DNA of 64,000 nucleotides. Source: Botryosphaeria dothidea. Its lineage: Eukaryota > Ascomycota > Dothideomycetes > Botryosphaeriales > Botryosphaeriaceae. The position numbers and the translations under genes are program-made. Within the stretch, counting starts at the first letter, position 1; every line of letters starts with the position of its first letter. Below are positions 1 to 9,841 of this stretch, in pieces. The notes under the pieces are model-generated. The model was not told the DNA's origin and did not search any database. It saw nothing but the letters and a program-made list of their open reading frames with translations. Location of the stretch: positions 62,001-126,000 of the forward strand of contig WWBZ02000018.1 in NCBI GenBank assembly GCA_011503125.2. The letters are read 5' to 3'.

Positions 1-72
1 TATAAAGGTATTTTTTCCATTAATGATATCCATTTATTGTTAACTTGGTAAAATTTAAATTAATATGAGCGG

Positions 73-125
73 TCCACCCCCCCCCTCCGTGGGTGGGGAG
101 GGCCGCTCCGAGGGAGCAGTCTAGT
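73..125. repeat. GC-rich cluster upstream of nad4
   Basis: A run of C and G arms (CCACCCCCC / GGGTGGGGAGGG) in an otherwise AT-rich leader that can fold back on itself. It ends in 'CTAG', as do many other GC clusters in this window. The following bases 'TAGTGGGCATTAAATC' belong to the nad4 leader and recur at about 19550. Confidence 0.7.
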
Positions 126-160
126 GGGCATTAAATCTTTTTTATTTAATAATTAATTAT

Positions 161-3100
161 ATGTTACTATTATCTTTATTAATAATACCTATAATAGGTT
201 TATCTGTAATCTATACAGGGATGTATGATGAACCTTCTAGTTCAAACATAAACCATATTAAAATTATTGGTTTAATAACATCAATTGTTAATTTATTTAT
301 TTCTTTACTTATGTTTATCTTTTTTGATTTCAGTAGTAACAATTTTCAATTTGTTCAAGAATATCATAGCATAAGTAGTTTTGATTTCTATTTAGGTGTT
401 GATGGATTATCTATATATTTTGTTTTATTAACAACTATAATAATGCCAGTGGCACTTTTATCTAATTGAACATCAATATCAGAAAATGTAAGATCTTATG
501 TAATAATAATATTATTACTAGAATCTTTATTATTGGCTAATTTCTTAGTGTTAGATATTTTATTATTCTATATTTTCTTCGAATCAATACTTCCTCCTTT
601 ATTCATTCTCATTGGGCTTTTTGGTTCAAAAAATAGAACAAGAGCTAGTTTCTATTTATTCTTATACACATTGACTTTAATAAGGGGTGTATTAACTCTA
701 CCCTTAAATCAGTGTTCAAGAGCCAAACTCCGGAAAAGCCCTAAAGCTTTAGTAACCAAAGATAATAGGGAAACCTTTTATCCGGCCCCATTAATGCCTG
801 GGGGTATGGTAACATCACTAAAGATTAATTCAATTAAATGGGTGATCGCGGATCTAAATCAGAAATTAAAAAATTATTTTTTAATTTCTGTAAAAGAGCA
901 ACGAGTAGATGGTTCTTCAACTCCTCAACTTATATTAAATTTTCTTTTCTTTCTTTCTGAAATAAAGAAAAGAAAGATCAGTAAAAATACTTATTGTATG
1001 AGACAAGGAGTTGTAAGGTGTACTCTAGTCGCCGGGAAAGCCGGTTTTAGGAAGAAACACTTTTCTTAATAACATTAATGGTATTAAACGAGCCGGATTT
1101 CATTCAACTAATACCCCTTGTAATTCAATTATACAGTCATTAACTTCTATCTCTCCTGTTGTAGATTTAAACCCTTTATTTGTAACGGGATTTATAGATG
1201 CCGAGGGTTGTTTCTCATTAGTTTTAACTTCTAGTAATCGGTATAAACAAGGTTACCTGGTTAATTTGATTTTTTCTATTAGTATGCATTATAAAGATAA
1301 AGATTTATTAACTCAAATTAATAAATATTTTGGTGTAGGTAATATTGCAAAACATGGAGCTTTATCAGTAGAATATCGTGTTACATCTTTTAAAGATATG
1401 GGTGTTATACTTTCTCATTGTGACAACTATCCTTTAATTAGTAAGAAGCGTATAGATTTTGAATACTTTTAAAAAGGCGGCTATTTTAAAAGCCAAAGCT
1501 CACTTAAAAGATGAAGGATTTCAGAAAATACTGAGTATTAAGTCTGCTATGAATCTAGGTTTTTCTAACGCATTATCTTTCCCCAATGTTGTACCCGCGG
1601 ACTAACCAAGTTTTAATGCAAAAGATTTAGTTATTCAAAATTCTTATTAGGTTGCAGGTTTTACTAGTAGAGATGGTTGTTTTTACGATTCAATTAAAAA
1701 GTCTTAGACAACAGTTTCATGATATGCTGTAGAAATTAGGTTAAGAATAGCTCAACACTCTCGTGATATTATACTTATGAAAAGTTTGATTCTGTACTTA
1801 GGATGTGGAAGAGTTGAAGAAGAATCCAAAGCCTCTTTGGTTTATTTTGTAGTTAGTAGGTTTGAGAATATAATAGGAAAGGTCATACCTTTCTTCGATA
1901 CCTATCCTATTTTAGGTGTAAAAGCTTTAGATTATGCCTGTTTTAAGCAAGTGGCTATCCTAATGAAAGATAAAACCCATTTAACTAAATAAGGTTTAGA
2001 TCAAATTCGGCCTATTAAAGCGGAAATTAATAAATTAAGACAGATAGATTAAAATATCTGCTAATTTTTTGTAGTGTAGATCTCCCCCCCCCCTCCCCTC
2101 CTCTTTATCTTTATTTATTACATAAAAAAAGTAATTGCGAAGCGAGGGACAAAATAAACTGGTTGTGTGTTCAGCTCTTCTTTTTTAAAAAAATATCATG
2201 ATTTACTAAGAAAAAAGTAAACCTAAATTAAAGATATAACAACAAATAAACGGTGAAGCCGTTATATTATTTAAAAGTTGTTATTAAAAACGTGTTTGGT
2301 TCATTATTTTTATTATTATCTATTCTTACTATATATTCTATAATGGGAACTACAGATTTTGATGCATTGTTTAAAACTAACTTTTATTATTACACACAAA
2401 TATTTATATTTATAGGTATTTTTATATCAATAGCTGTAAAAACTCCTTTATATTTCTTAAATGTTTGATTATTAAAAGCTCACGTTGAGTCTCCTTTATC
2501 TGGAAGTATAATCCTTGCTGCTATAGTGTTAAAACTTAGTTTGTATGCTGTTATTAGATTAATTTTACCTCTGTTACCTCAAGCTACTTTAGATTTAACT
2601 TATATAGTGTACCTTTTAGGTGTAATTACTATACTATTTGCAAGTTTTAGTACTATAAGAACTACAGATGTTAAAGAATTAATTGCTTATTCTTCTGTAG
2701 CTCATGCTGCTGTTTATTTAATAGGTGTTTTCAGTAATACAATTCAAGGTATTGAAGGATCTATAGTACTAGGATTAGCTCATGGTCTAGTTTCAAGTGG
2801 TTTATTTATTTGTGCAGGTGGAGTACTATATGATAGAACTCACACTAGACTCATTACTTTTTATAGAGGTATAGCTCAAATAATGCCTGTTTTCTCTGTA
2901 ATATTCTTTATTCTTTGCTTAGGTAATGCTGGAACTCCTCTAACTCTTAACTTTGTTGGTGAGTTTATGTCTCTTTACGGTGCATTTGAAAGATTACCAC
3001 TACTAGGAGCTATAGCTAGCTCTTCTATTGTATTCTCTGCCGCATACACTATGTTTATGTTTAATAGAATAGTATTTGGGGGTTCATTATCTAGACATTT

Positions 3101-3245
3101 TAGTTCTAGCATAGCTGATGTTAATAGAAGAGAATTCTTTATTTTATTACCTTTAGTGGTTTTAACTGTATTATTTGGAATTTATCCTAGCCCTATTTTA
3201 GATGGATTACATTACGGTGTATCAACTCTAATTTACTGTTACTAA
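161..3245 (+). CDS. nad4: NADH dehydrogenase subunit 4 (two exons)
   Basis: Core membrane subunit of respiratory complex I, one of the antiporter-like proton-pumping subunits of the inner membrane. Exons 161-671 and 2293-3245 join in frame to 487 residues, the normal fungal length. The junction reads LYTLFGSLFLLLSIL. This junction was chosen because the upstream exon then ends in T and the intron in G, as group I introns do. TGA is read as Trp (for example at 466-468). Conserved stretches include 'KAHVESPLSGSIILAA' just before 2526 and the Lys/His-rich transmembrane core that follows. The ATG at 161 gives a hydrophobic start, MLLLSLLIIPIIG, as in relatives. rps3 lies downstream. A truncated copy of its 5' region lies at about 19.55 kb. 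Confidence 0.95.
672..2292 (+). other. Group I intron in nad4
   Basis: Just after exon 1 lies a conserved core: 'CAAACTCCGGAAAAGCCCTA' (725-744), 'GATCGCGGATCTAAATCAG', 'AAAGAGCAACGAGTAGATGG' and 'AAGGTGTACTCTA'. The same core occurs in rns (about 9.02 kb), rnl (22.19 kb), cox3 (47.29 kb) and nad2 (53.63 kb). I recognise it as a group I core but do not assign a subgroup. The HE gene lies downstream of the core. A poly-C GC cluster with 'GCGAGGGACAAAA' lies at about 2082-2155. Confidence 0.8.
1075..2052 (+). pseudogene. Decayed double-motif LAGLIDADG endonuclease in nad4 intron
   Basis: The first motif reads [15 protein letters not shown] (about 1180-1220), followed by the usual family blocks (YFGVGNI, YPLISKKRIDFEYF). 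The frame breaks at about 1470, where TTTTAA replaces the expected continuation into KKAAILKAKAHL. The second half keeps recognisable blocks (QHSRD, YLGCGRVE, PILGVKALDY) but has stop codons, and its second motif has become VAGFTSRDGCF. A functional gene would be one frame of about 300 residues. This was a homing endonuclease, possibly also a maturase, and now looks dead. Confidence 0.85.
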
Positions 3246-3739
3246 AAGTAATAACACTTTTTTAAAGGATTAAATAATAAAACATATAAAAAAAATTGGC
3301 TACTTTTCAAGATTTAACTTTTAAGTAATATTCTTTTTTTTAATTTTCTTTTAATGAAGGAAGGCTTCCTTTGGTATGCTTATCAAGATATATGGCATAT
3401 TATGAATTAGGATTAACTGTTAGTCCTCCAATATTTATTTAAATAATTGGTAATAAACTGGGTAAATTTCAAGGAATATTCCTTTTTAATATACTTGAAG
3501 CGAAACTTACTATAGCATTAATAAAGGTAGTAAGAACGTTCAACGACTAATGGTGAGTTTTTGCTAACAATAAACCATAATATACTCCCAGCATCTAAAA
3601 AACGTCATTAAATCTAATAAAAGGAGGTGGTTTTATCCACTTTTATAGAAATGTATTATATTTCTAAACATTAATAACTTAAAGTTATAGACTAGATTCA
3701 AATAATGAAAAATTATATAGTCATTATTTTAATATAAAC

Positions 3740-5209
3740 ATGTTAAACATATTTTTAATAAAAAGTAAAAAAAATGATGAATTATTAGATAATAAACAAA
3801 CATCATTGTTAAATGAAATATCTTTCCCTTCGCAGAACAAAGATGTTTCAAGTAAAAAACCCAAAAGAGGTGAAACTAGACATTATTTACCTGCAACTAA
3901 AGAATGGTTAAATAGTATTTATACATATAATGTAAATTATATGAAATCACTGGCTATTACGGATAATGTAGTAAATAAAATAATTAAAAGTTATTTTTTC
4001 TTAAGATTAGTATATATGAAAAATATATTTAAAGGTATGTCTAAAAGACAAAGACTGTTATCAGTAAATAGAATATTTGTAAGTAAAGCTGAAATGAAAC
4101 ATACTAATAATAAAGTCATAATAACATTATATACTTACAATAAAGAAAAAAATTATTTTATACGTAAATTAATAAGTTTACGTTATGTATTAATTTTTAA
4201 AAACAATTATCTAAATTTAATTAATTTAAAAAGAAAGTCAATTCTTAAAAATATACATAAAGTAAGTTTTTTAATGTATAATATATTAAAAAAAAAAGAT
4301 TTGTTAAAAAATTATGAAAGTAATAAACAAGTTTTTAATGCTTTAATAAAAAGAAATGAATTATTAAAAGGTGAAAAACATGAAAAATTATTTGAAAAAT
4401 TTAATGATAATATTCAATGAAAAACCTTTGAAAAACAATTTTTTTCTACTACCCTACTGGCGGAGCAAGAAAAAAAAGAATTTACTGGTAGTCCTGCCCC
4501 CGTGGGGGCGGGACCACGCCTCGGAGAGGCTAGTCCTATAATAATAAATGTCTTACAAAATTATGTAAAGGAACTTTATATATACTATCTTAAAAAATCA
4601 TTAGCTGTAATGTCGAGAAAAGAAATGTTATATTTATATTATAATCAAATATTATCACTTAATAATTATAAATTTAATAAATCATTTATTTCTAATAAAG
4701 GATTAGGTTTAGTCTCTTTAATTAGTAAAATATATAATAAAAAAGTAGAATTTAATATAGTAGATTTAAAATCTTCACATTTAAATAGTGATATTTTTTC
4801 AGATTCTATCTCTACAAAATTGAATGATAGAAAAAAAAGAGTATTAAGAGTATTAAAAAAAGCTTTAAGTTTAGTAAGATTAATGCCAAGTCATTTACTT
4901 CATAAAAATATAAGTAATTCTATAAATGAAGATAATATAGAAAAAATTGGTTTAAGCTTTATTAAAAATAAAACAATTAATGGTGTAAGATTAGAAGCTT
5001 CAGGTAGATTAACAAGACGTTTAACTGCTTCAAGATCTATATCTAAATTAAAATATATAGGTAATCTAAGAAATATTTCTTCTTATAATAATAAAATATC
5101 GTCAGTAATGTTAAGAGGTCATGTAAAATCTAACATACAATATACAAACATAAACTCTAAAACTCCTAATGGAGCTTATGGTCTAAAAGTATGGGTAAGT
5201 AGTTACTAA
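3740..5209 (+). CDS. rps3: Mitochondrial small-subunit ribosomal protein S3
   Basis: Protein of the mitoribosome small subunit, 489 residues in code 4, very rich in Lys, Asn and Ile as is usual for fungal Rps3. Diagnostic blocks are 'YLPATKEWLNSIYTYN' near residue 50, the basic 'EASGRLTRRLTASRSISK' near the C-terminus, and the end 'GAYGLKVWVSSY'. Read with the standard code it appears as two ORFs, because of a TGA (Trp) at 4418. Residues about 250-266 (SPAPVGAGPRLGEAS) come from a GC cluster inserted in frame, unlike the rest of the protein. The gene lies inside a group I intron core that is not in rnl. Confidence 0.93.
4489..4537. repeat. GC cluster inserted in frame in rps3
   Basis: A 42-nt GC-rich block (GCCCCCGTGGGGGCGGGACC and onward) sits between two copies of 'TAGTCCT' (4489-4495 and 4531-4537). 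Block plus one repeat copy is a multiple of three, so the reading frame survives. The paired 7-mers look like a target-site duplication. Confidence 0.8.
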
Positions 5210-5350
5210 TTATATTTATAATAATTTTTATATTTTCGCGTTGCAAATTAGATTTAATGATATAAAGATGAAGAAATAGTCTGAACCGTTTTGTGAAAGA
5301 CGGAATAAAGGAAAAATTTCTTTAATATAACAAGTTTGACACAGTATAAG

Positions 5351-5387
5351 TTAATTATTTTAAATATAAAAAATTTAAAATAATTAA
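5351..5387. terminator. AT hairpin downstream of rps3
   Basis: 'TTAATTATTTTAAAT' and its near-perfect reverse complement 'AATTTAAAATAATTAA' are separated by about six bases. It could be a processing or termination structure between rps3 and rns. The function is inferred only from position. Confidence 0.45.
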
Positions 5388-7084
5388 CTTTTAAGTAATA
5401 TATTTTATTGTAATTTATGATAGTAATGGTAATGGTAACCATTTATATATGAATATAAAAAGTATATTACATATAATATTTAATATAATTTATATTGAGT
5501 TTGATGATGGCTCTGATTGAACGCTATCCAAGTGCTTGACACATGCTAATCGTACGTCTAATTACATTAGAAATAATTTAGTTAGAAGTGGTGTACAGGT
5601 GAGTAAATGATATTATGGCTACCTTGGAGTAAGGGACATTAAAATCCCTTATATTATAAAAAAATTTTTATATTAAAAGAAATTTATTTTCGCTCCTAGA
5701 TGGAAATTAATATCTCGGACAGGTAGTAGTTAAGGTAATGGCTTAACTAGCTTATGTCCGTAGTCGAGACTGAGAGGTCGATCGACCACATTGGGTCTGA
5801 AAAAACCCCAATACGTATAGTACAGCAGTGAGGAATATTGGTCAATGGCCTAACGGCTGAACCAGCAACTTGGGGGAATGTATATATATTAGAGATAATA
5901 TATAGTACCGACTCTGTCGGATAAAGTTCTAGATAGAATAATGATAATGACAATTTTCTATCTATATGTCTTGACCAAATCTTGTGCCAGCAGTCGCGGC
6001 AACACAAGGGAGACTAGTGTTATTCATCTTTATTAGGTTTAAAGGGTACCTAGACGGTATATCAAGCCCCAAAAGGGAACTGATATACTAGAGTTTTATG
6101 TGAGAGGCAAATATAGTACTATTGGTGTAGAGATAAAATTCATTGATACCTCTAGGCACGGGTAACGGCGAAGGCAATCCTCTATGTAAAAACTGACGTT
6201 GAGGGACGAAGGCTTGGGGAGCGAATAGGATTAGATACCCTAGTAGTCCAGGCAGACAATTATGAATGTCATAGATTAGAAATATTTTTTTGATCTATAA
6301 ATGAAAGTGTAAGCATTCCACCTCAAGAGTAATGTGGCAACGCAGGAACTGAAATCATTAGACCGTTTCTGAAACCAGTAGTGAAGTATGTGTGCGACAA
6401 GAAGCAGATATTAGTAATGTGGTGCGATTCCACTAGGTGTTCTCTACCTAACACTACCTATACATGCAGGATAGTAATTGAATGTGTGAAGCTGTAGGAA
6501 CAATGTAGCCTGTCTTAGATGACAATGTAGATATATTATAAAAAGTATAATTATATCTCCAGGAGCTAGTGTAAGTAAGACATGGAGAGCGAAAGTCAAG
6601 ATAGCAATGACGCTTCGATATACTACTCATGAGATTTGTGGAAGGGAATAGATTTTACATACTAATCTATTAGAGAAACCATATTTCCACCGGAGTAAAG
6701 CTATCCTCCTAAATCTTACGTAAATTGTGCTAATATCTGAACTTGGTAACCCCTTTATCTTCAGCTATAAATTAAGCTCTTAAAAGTACTCCGCGGTTCT
6801 TTAAGTTATTACTTATTTATAGAAGAGGCAACATATAAGATTTATCGAAATTGTTGTATCCGGTAAAGGGGAAAGGAGAAGTTAAAAAGCAAATGCCTAG
6901 TATTAGATTTCAATTGAAGTAAATCTATATTACGGATATAGTTAAATATTAATAATTTTTACTTATAAATTTAGTTTATGTTTTTTTATAAATCTCACTT
7001 TTGATGGTTTATTCGTTTATAACACTAGCAGGAATAAATAAATGAGTCAGGATAATTTTATCCGTAAACTCGGCCTTCTTTTAG

Positions 7085-7245
7085 GTTTTATTTCTAGTTA
7101 TAACGAGTTAATCTTTATCTAATTTTTGTATAATGATCTTATTTCTTTTGTATTACTTGATAAGAATCATCTTTCTGTTCATAAAGAAATCGAAGATTTC
7201 TCTAACTTGATTTAACATTGAGTTCATTTGAGATATTTCTAACTA
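7085..7245 (-). pseudogene. Inverted relic of the cox1 5' end inside the rns intron
   Basis: The reverse complement of about 7130-7235 aligns with 63590-63690 (cox1 exon 1 and the bases before it). Shared blocks include 'AATGAACTCA', 'ATCTTCGATTTCT', 'ATGAACAGAAAGATGATT' and 'TTATCAAGTAAT'. In the cox1 frame the relic reads ERWFLSSNTKEIRSLY against [16 protein letters not shown]. It has several substitutions and at least one indel, so it is an old fragment. It lies just 5' of the intron's LAGLIDADG gene. Confidence 0.75.
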
Positions 7246-7276
7246 CTGATATTTAGATAAAAGAAGGTGAGTCTCC

Positions 7277-8188
7277 ATGATGAACAATAGAAAATTTAAT
7301 TTATTAAACCCCTGAGCATTAACAGGTATTATTGATGCTGAAGGAAGTTTTGGAGTGGTTGTTGTAAAAGATAAAACTCGTTCTTCCGGATTTGTTATAA
7401 CAGTTTTCCTAGAAGTTGGCCTTAATGTTGTTGATAAGGATCTATTGGAGCGAATTAAAGCTACTTTAGGTGTTGGTAATATCTATTTTAAATCATCTGA
7501 TAATACATACAGATGAAAAGTTAGTAATATCAATGACTTATTCAATGTGATTATACCACATTTCATTAAATATCCTCTAGTTACACAAAAACGTGCTGAC
7601 TTTGAGTTATTTACTAAAATAGTGGAAATTCTTAAAAACAAAGGCCATATTGAATCTAAAGGTTTACAACAAATTGTAAACTTAAAAGCTTCTTTAAATC
7701 TAGGTCTATCAGATAATCTAAAGAAAGATTTCCCTGATACTGTTATGATTCCTAGATCTCAAATACGTTTTGAGGGGATTCCTGATCCTAATTGATTAGC
7801 TGGTTTTGCCTCAGGTGAAGCTTGTTTCTTTATTAGTATCTATAAATCTTTAAAGTCTAAACTAGGATCCGCTGTTCAATTAGTATTTAAAATTACTCAA
7901 CATTCTCGTGATAGAGAATTACTTAAAGGTATAGTAGTCTATCTTTCTTGCGGTAGAGTTGAAAACCGTAAGGGTGAAGCTTGTGACTTTACAGTTAATT
8001 CTTTCAAGAGCTTTGATGAGATAATTATACCTTTCTTTACAAAGTATCCTATAGAGGGTTCTAAACTTCTTAATTTCCAAGACTTTAAATCAGTAGTAGA
8101 AATTATGAAAGTAAAAGGGCACTTGACTACTGAAGGTATGGAAAAAATAAAACAGTTAAAAGCTAATATGAATCAGGGTAGAAATTAA
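7277..8188 (+). CDS. LAGLIDADG homing endonuclease in the rns group II intron
   Basis: A 303-residue double-motif LAGLIDADG protein with TGA as Trp. The first motif is WALTGIIDAEGSFGVVV (about residues 13-29), the second WLAGFASGEACFFISI (about residues 173-189). The spacer blocks are typical (TLGVGNIYFK, PLVTQKRADFELF, QHSRDRELLK, YLSCGRVENR, SKLLNFQDFKSV). Acidic residues remain in both motifs (D in IIDAEG, E in SGEACF), so an active enzyme that spreads the intron is plausible. The ATG at 7277 is followed at once by a second ATG at 7280. No RT, maturase or HNH domain is present. Confidence 0.88.
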
Positions 8189-8372
8189 TTTAATATTTAA
8201 CTTCTTTTCTCTTACATAGAAAATGTAAGGGTAAATGGCTGACTTAACATGCGGCAGAATCTGACAAATGGACCTCCATTGTATGTTGTCGTAAGAGGTA
8301 CATTTGTTTGCGGCGATGGCTGCTAGGTTATCTATACATAAATATGTAAAATAAAACCGAAGATTTCTGTTT

Positions 8373-8406
8373 GAGCCGTATGCGATGAAAGTCGCACGTA
8401 CGGTTC
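8373..8406 (+). other. Group II intron domain V
   Basis: A 34-nt hairpin beginning 'GAGCCGTATGCGATGAAAGT' with a GAAA tetraloop and closing arm '..CACGTACGGTTC'. This is the catalytic core of group II introns and the most diagnostic element of this intron. Domain VI follows to 8445. Confidence 0.93.
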
Positions 8407-8976
8407 TTGGAGGGGGAAAGCCTGAGAGGGCCTACCTATCTCGACTATTTAATTCGATGATCCTCGAAAAACCTTACCACAGTTTGAATGTTAATTAATA
8501 AATTAACACAGGCGTTGCATGGCTGTCTTCAGTTAATGTCGTGAGATTTGGTTAGATCCAAAAAATTATCGTAAACCCTTGTTCTTTATTTGTTTGAATA
8601 ATGCAGTTAACCGCTATATTGGATTATATAACAGGGACTAAGACAAGTCATCATGGCCTTAACATTGTGGGCTATAGACGTGCCACATATACCTTCACAA
8701 AGGGATGCAAAAGTGTGAACTTGAGCTAATCCCTAAAACAGGATAGAATATTAATTGTAGTCTGAAACTCGACTACATGAAAAAGGAATTACTAGTAATC
8801 GTGTGTAATCACAGCACGGTGAATTTAATCTCAGCTAGGTACTAACCACTCGTCAGGCGCTGAAAGGGGTATGTGCAATAAGTTTGGTTATTGTTAATTT
8901 TTAATATAGGTGATTAGGCTTATATTTATTAACAAATAATCTTCGTATGCGTGACCCTGATTGGTGTTAAGTCGAA

Positions 8977-9476
8977 AAACCAAAAAAGAAATTGAGACCT
9001 TCTTTGCACTTTCAAAAAATACCAAACTCCGGGGACACCCTAAAGCAGTTTTTGCCAAGTATACATATGAAACAATAAAAGTAGATGGCCTTTCGTAATG
9101 GATAAGGGTATGGCAACAAGTTAACTGATTAATCGAAAGGTTGAATGGGCTATCGCGGATCTAAATTGACTCTATTATCGCTATATCATAAAACATAATC
9201 TCAAGTATTATATATATAGTTAGTAGGTAGATCATAAAAGAGCAACGAGCAGATGGTATTTGTAGGTCCACTGGTTACTTATAGTGTAATCGAAAACGGT
9301 AAATAATTAGTTTTGCACTCTTCCGCATAAGTTAATATTAGAGAAGTATTAGACGGTTTAGTCTTGACTTTTATTGCCGAAGTCTAGGATCTGTATAGTT
9401 CCAAGGTGGAATATTAAGGTGTGCTCTATATACAGTAGAAATACTGGTACTTAATTAACTTCGTCTCAGACCTAAA
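8977..9476 (+). other. ORF-less group I intron near the rns 3' end
   Basis: It interrupts rns after 'GTTAAGTCGA' and resumes at '..ACAAGGTGAATGC'. It carries the recurrent core: 'CCAAACTCCGGGGACACCCT' (about 9013), 'TATCGCGGATCTAAATTGAC', 'AAAGAGCAACGAGCAGATGG' and 'AAGGTGTGCTCTA'. At about 500 nt it has no ORF. The exact splice sites are uncertain by several bases. Confidence 0.75.
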
Positions 9477-9841
9477 TACAAGGTGAATGCTTTGTACATG
9501 GTCGAAGAAGGATAAAATGATACGGTTCGAGTAGGGGAACTTGCTCGGGAATAATTAAACATTAACAATACACCCAAAAACATATAAAAAATTCTAAATT
9601 TAAAATAATAAAAATTAAAAGGGGGTAGTCCGTTACTTATATTTCTTATATATATATGAAAACAGATGAGGTTGGTCATAGGGATAGTGTTTTTCAAATA
9701 ATATTTATTTTTTTTTTCAATATACTACTACTTAATATCTTTTCTATATTCGAATACTTCTTTGATATTTTTGATTTTATAATTGATATCCTGATTGGTA
9801 ATACAGATGGTTTTATTTTACTATCAGCTATGCCTGTTTAA

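Larger units (their letters stand above)
3410..5338 (+). other. Group IA-type intron core hosting rps3, outside rnl
   Basis: The expected core pieces occur in order: 'GGGTAAATTTCAAGGAAT' (about 3460), 'CTTGAAGCGAAACTT' (about 3494), 'AACGTTCAACGACTAATGG' (about 3537), then after rps3 'GAAATAGTCTGAACC' and the 3' end 'ATAACAAGTTTG' (ends 5338). They match the mL2585 intron here ('GGGTGAATTGCAAGGACA', 'GTTCAACGACTAAAGG', 'ACATAGTCTGAAC', 'ATAACAAGTTTG'). In many filamentous ascomycetes rps3 sits in the rnl mL2449 intron. Here the rnl 2449 site ('GGGATAACAGGCTAATTGC', about 25637) is uninterrupted and the cassette lies between nad4 and rns. The 5' boundary is approximate. No exon it could join is evident. 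Confidence 0.7.
3314..5401. repeat. 18-nt direct repeat bracketing the rps3 intron cassette
   Basis: The identical 18-mer 'TTAACTTTTAAGTAATAT' occurs at 3314-3331 and 5384-5401, on either side of the group I core and rps3. It could be the footprint of an insertion or of a recombination event, but AT-rich repeats of this length can also arise otherwise. Confidence 0.75.
6392..8445 (+). other. Group II intron in rns (mS952 site)
   Basis: It starts 'GTGCGAC' (group II GUGYG consensus) directly after '..GAAGTATGT' and ends '..CTCGAC' before 'TATTTAATTCGATG', which fits a 3' AY end. Counting from the conserved 'TTTAATTCGATG' block places the site at about E. coli 952. Domain V is at 8373-8406. 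The intron encodes no reverse transcriptase but a LAGLIDADG protein. Such mS952 group II introns with LAGLIDADG ORFs are known from other ascomycetes. It also holds an inverted relic of the cox1 5' end. Confidence 0.88.
5480..9565 (+). rRNA. rns: Small subunit ribosomal RNA (three exons)
   Basis: Recognised by conserved 16S-like segments: the 5' 'TTTGATGATGGCTCTGATTG', 'TGCCAGCAGTCGCGGCAA' (530 loop, about 5982), 'GATTAGATACCCTAGTAGTC' (about 6229), 'TTAATTCGATGATCC' (about 8449), 'ATGGCTGTCTTCAGTTAATG' (about 8517), and the decoding region with 'TTAAGTCGA' (about 8968). Exon 1 ends at 6391, exon 2 runs 8446 to about 8976, and the last exon from about 9477 carries the 3' terminal hairpin with 'GTAGGGGAACTTGC'. 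The ends are approximate because RNA termini cannot be read from DNA. Two further copies of the 3' end lie downstream at about 11.28 and 12.53 kb. Confidence 0.9.

Noticed and set aside
5747..6007. Minus-strand ORF
   Set aside because: It lies wholly inside rns; the plus strand is clear 16S-like rRNA.
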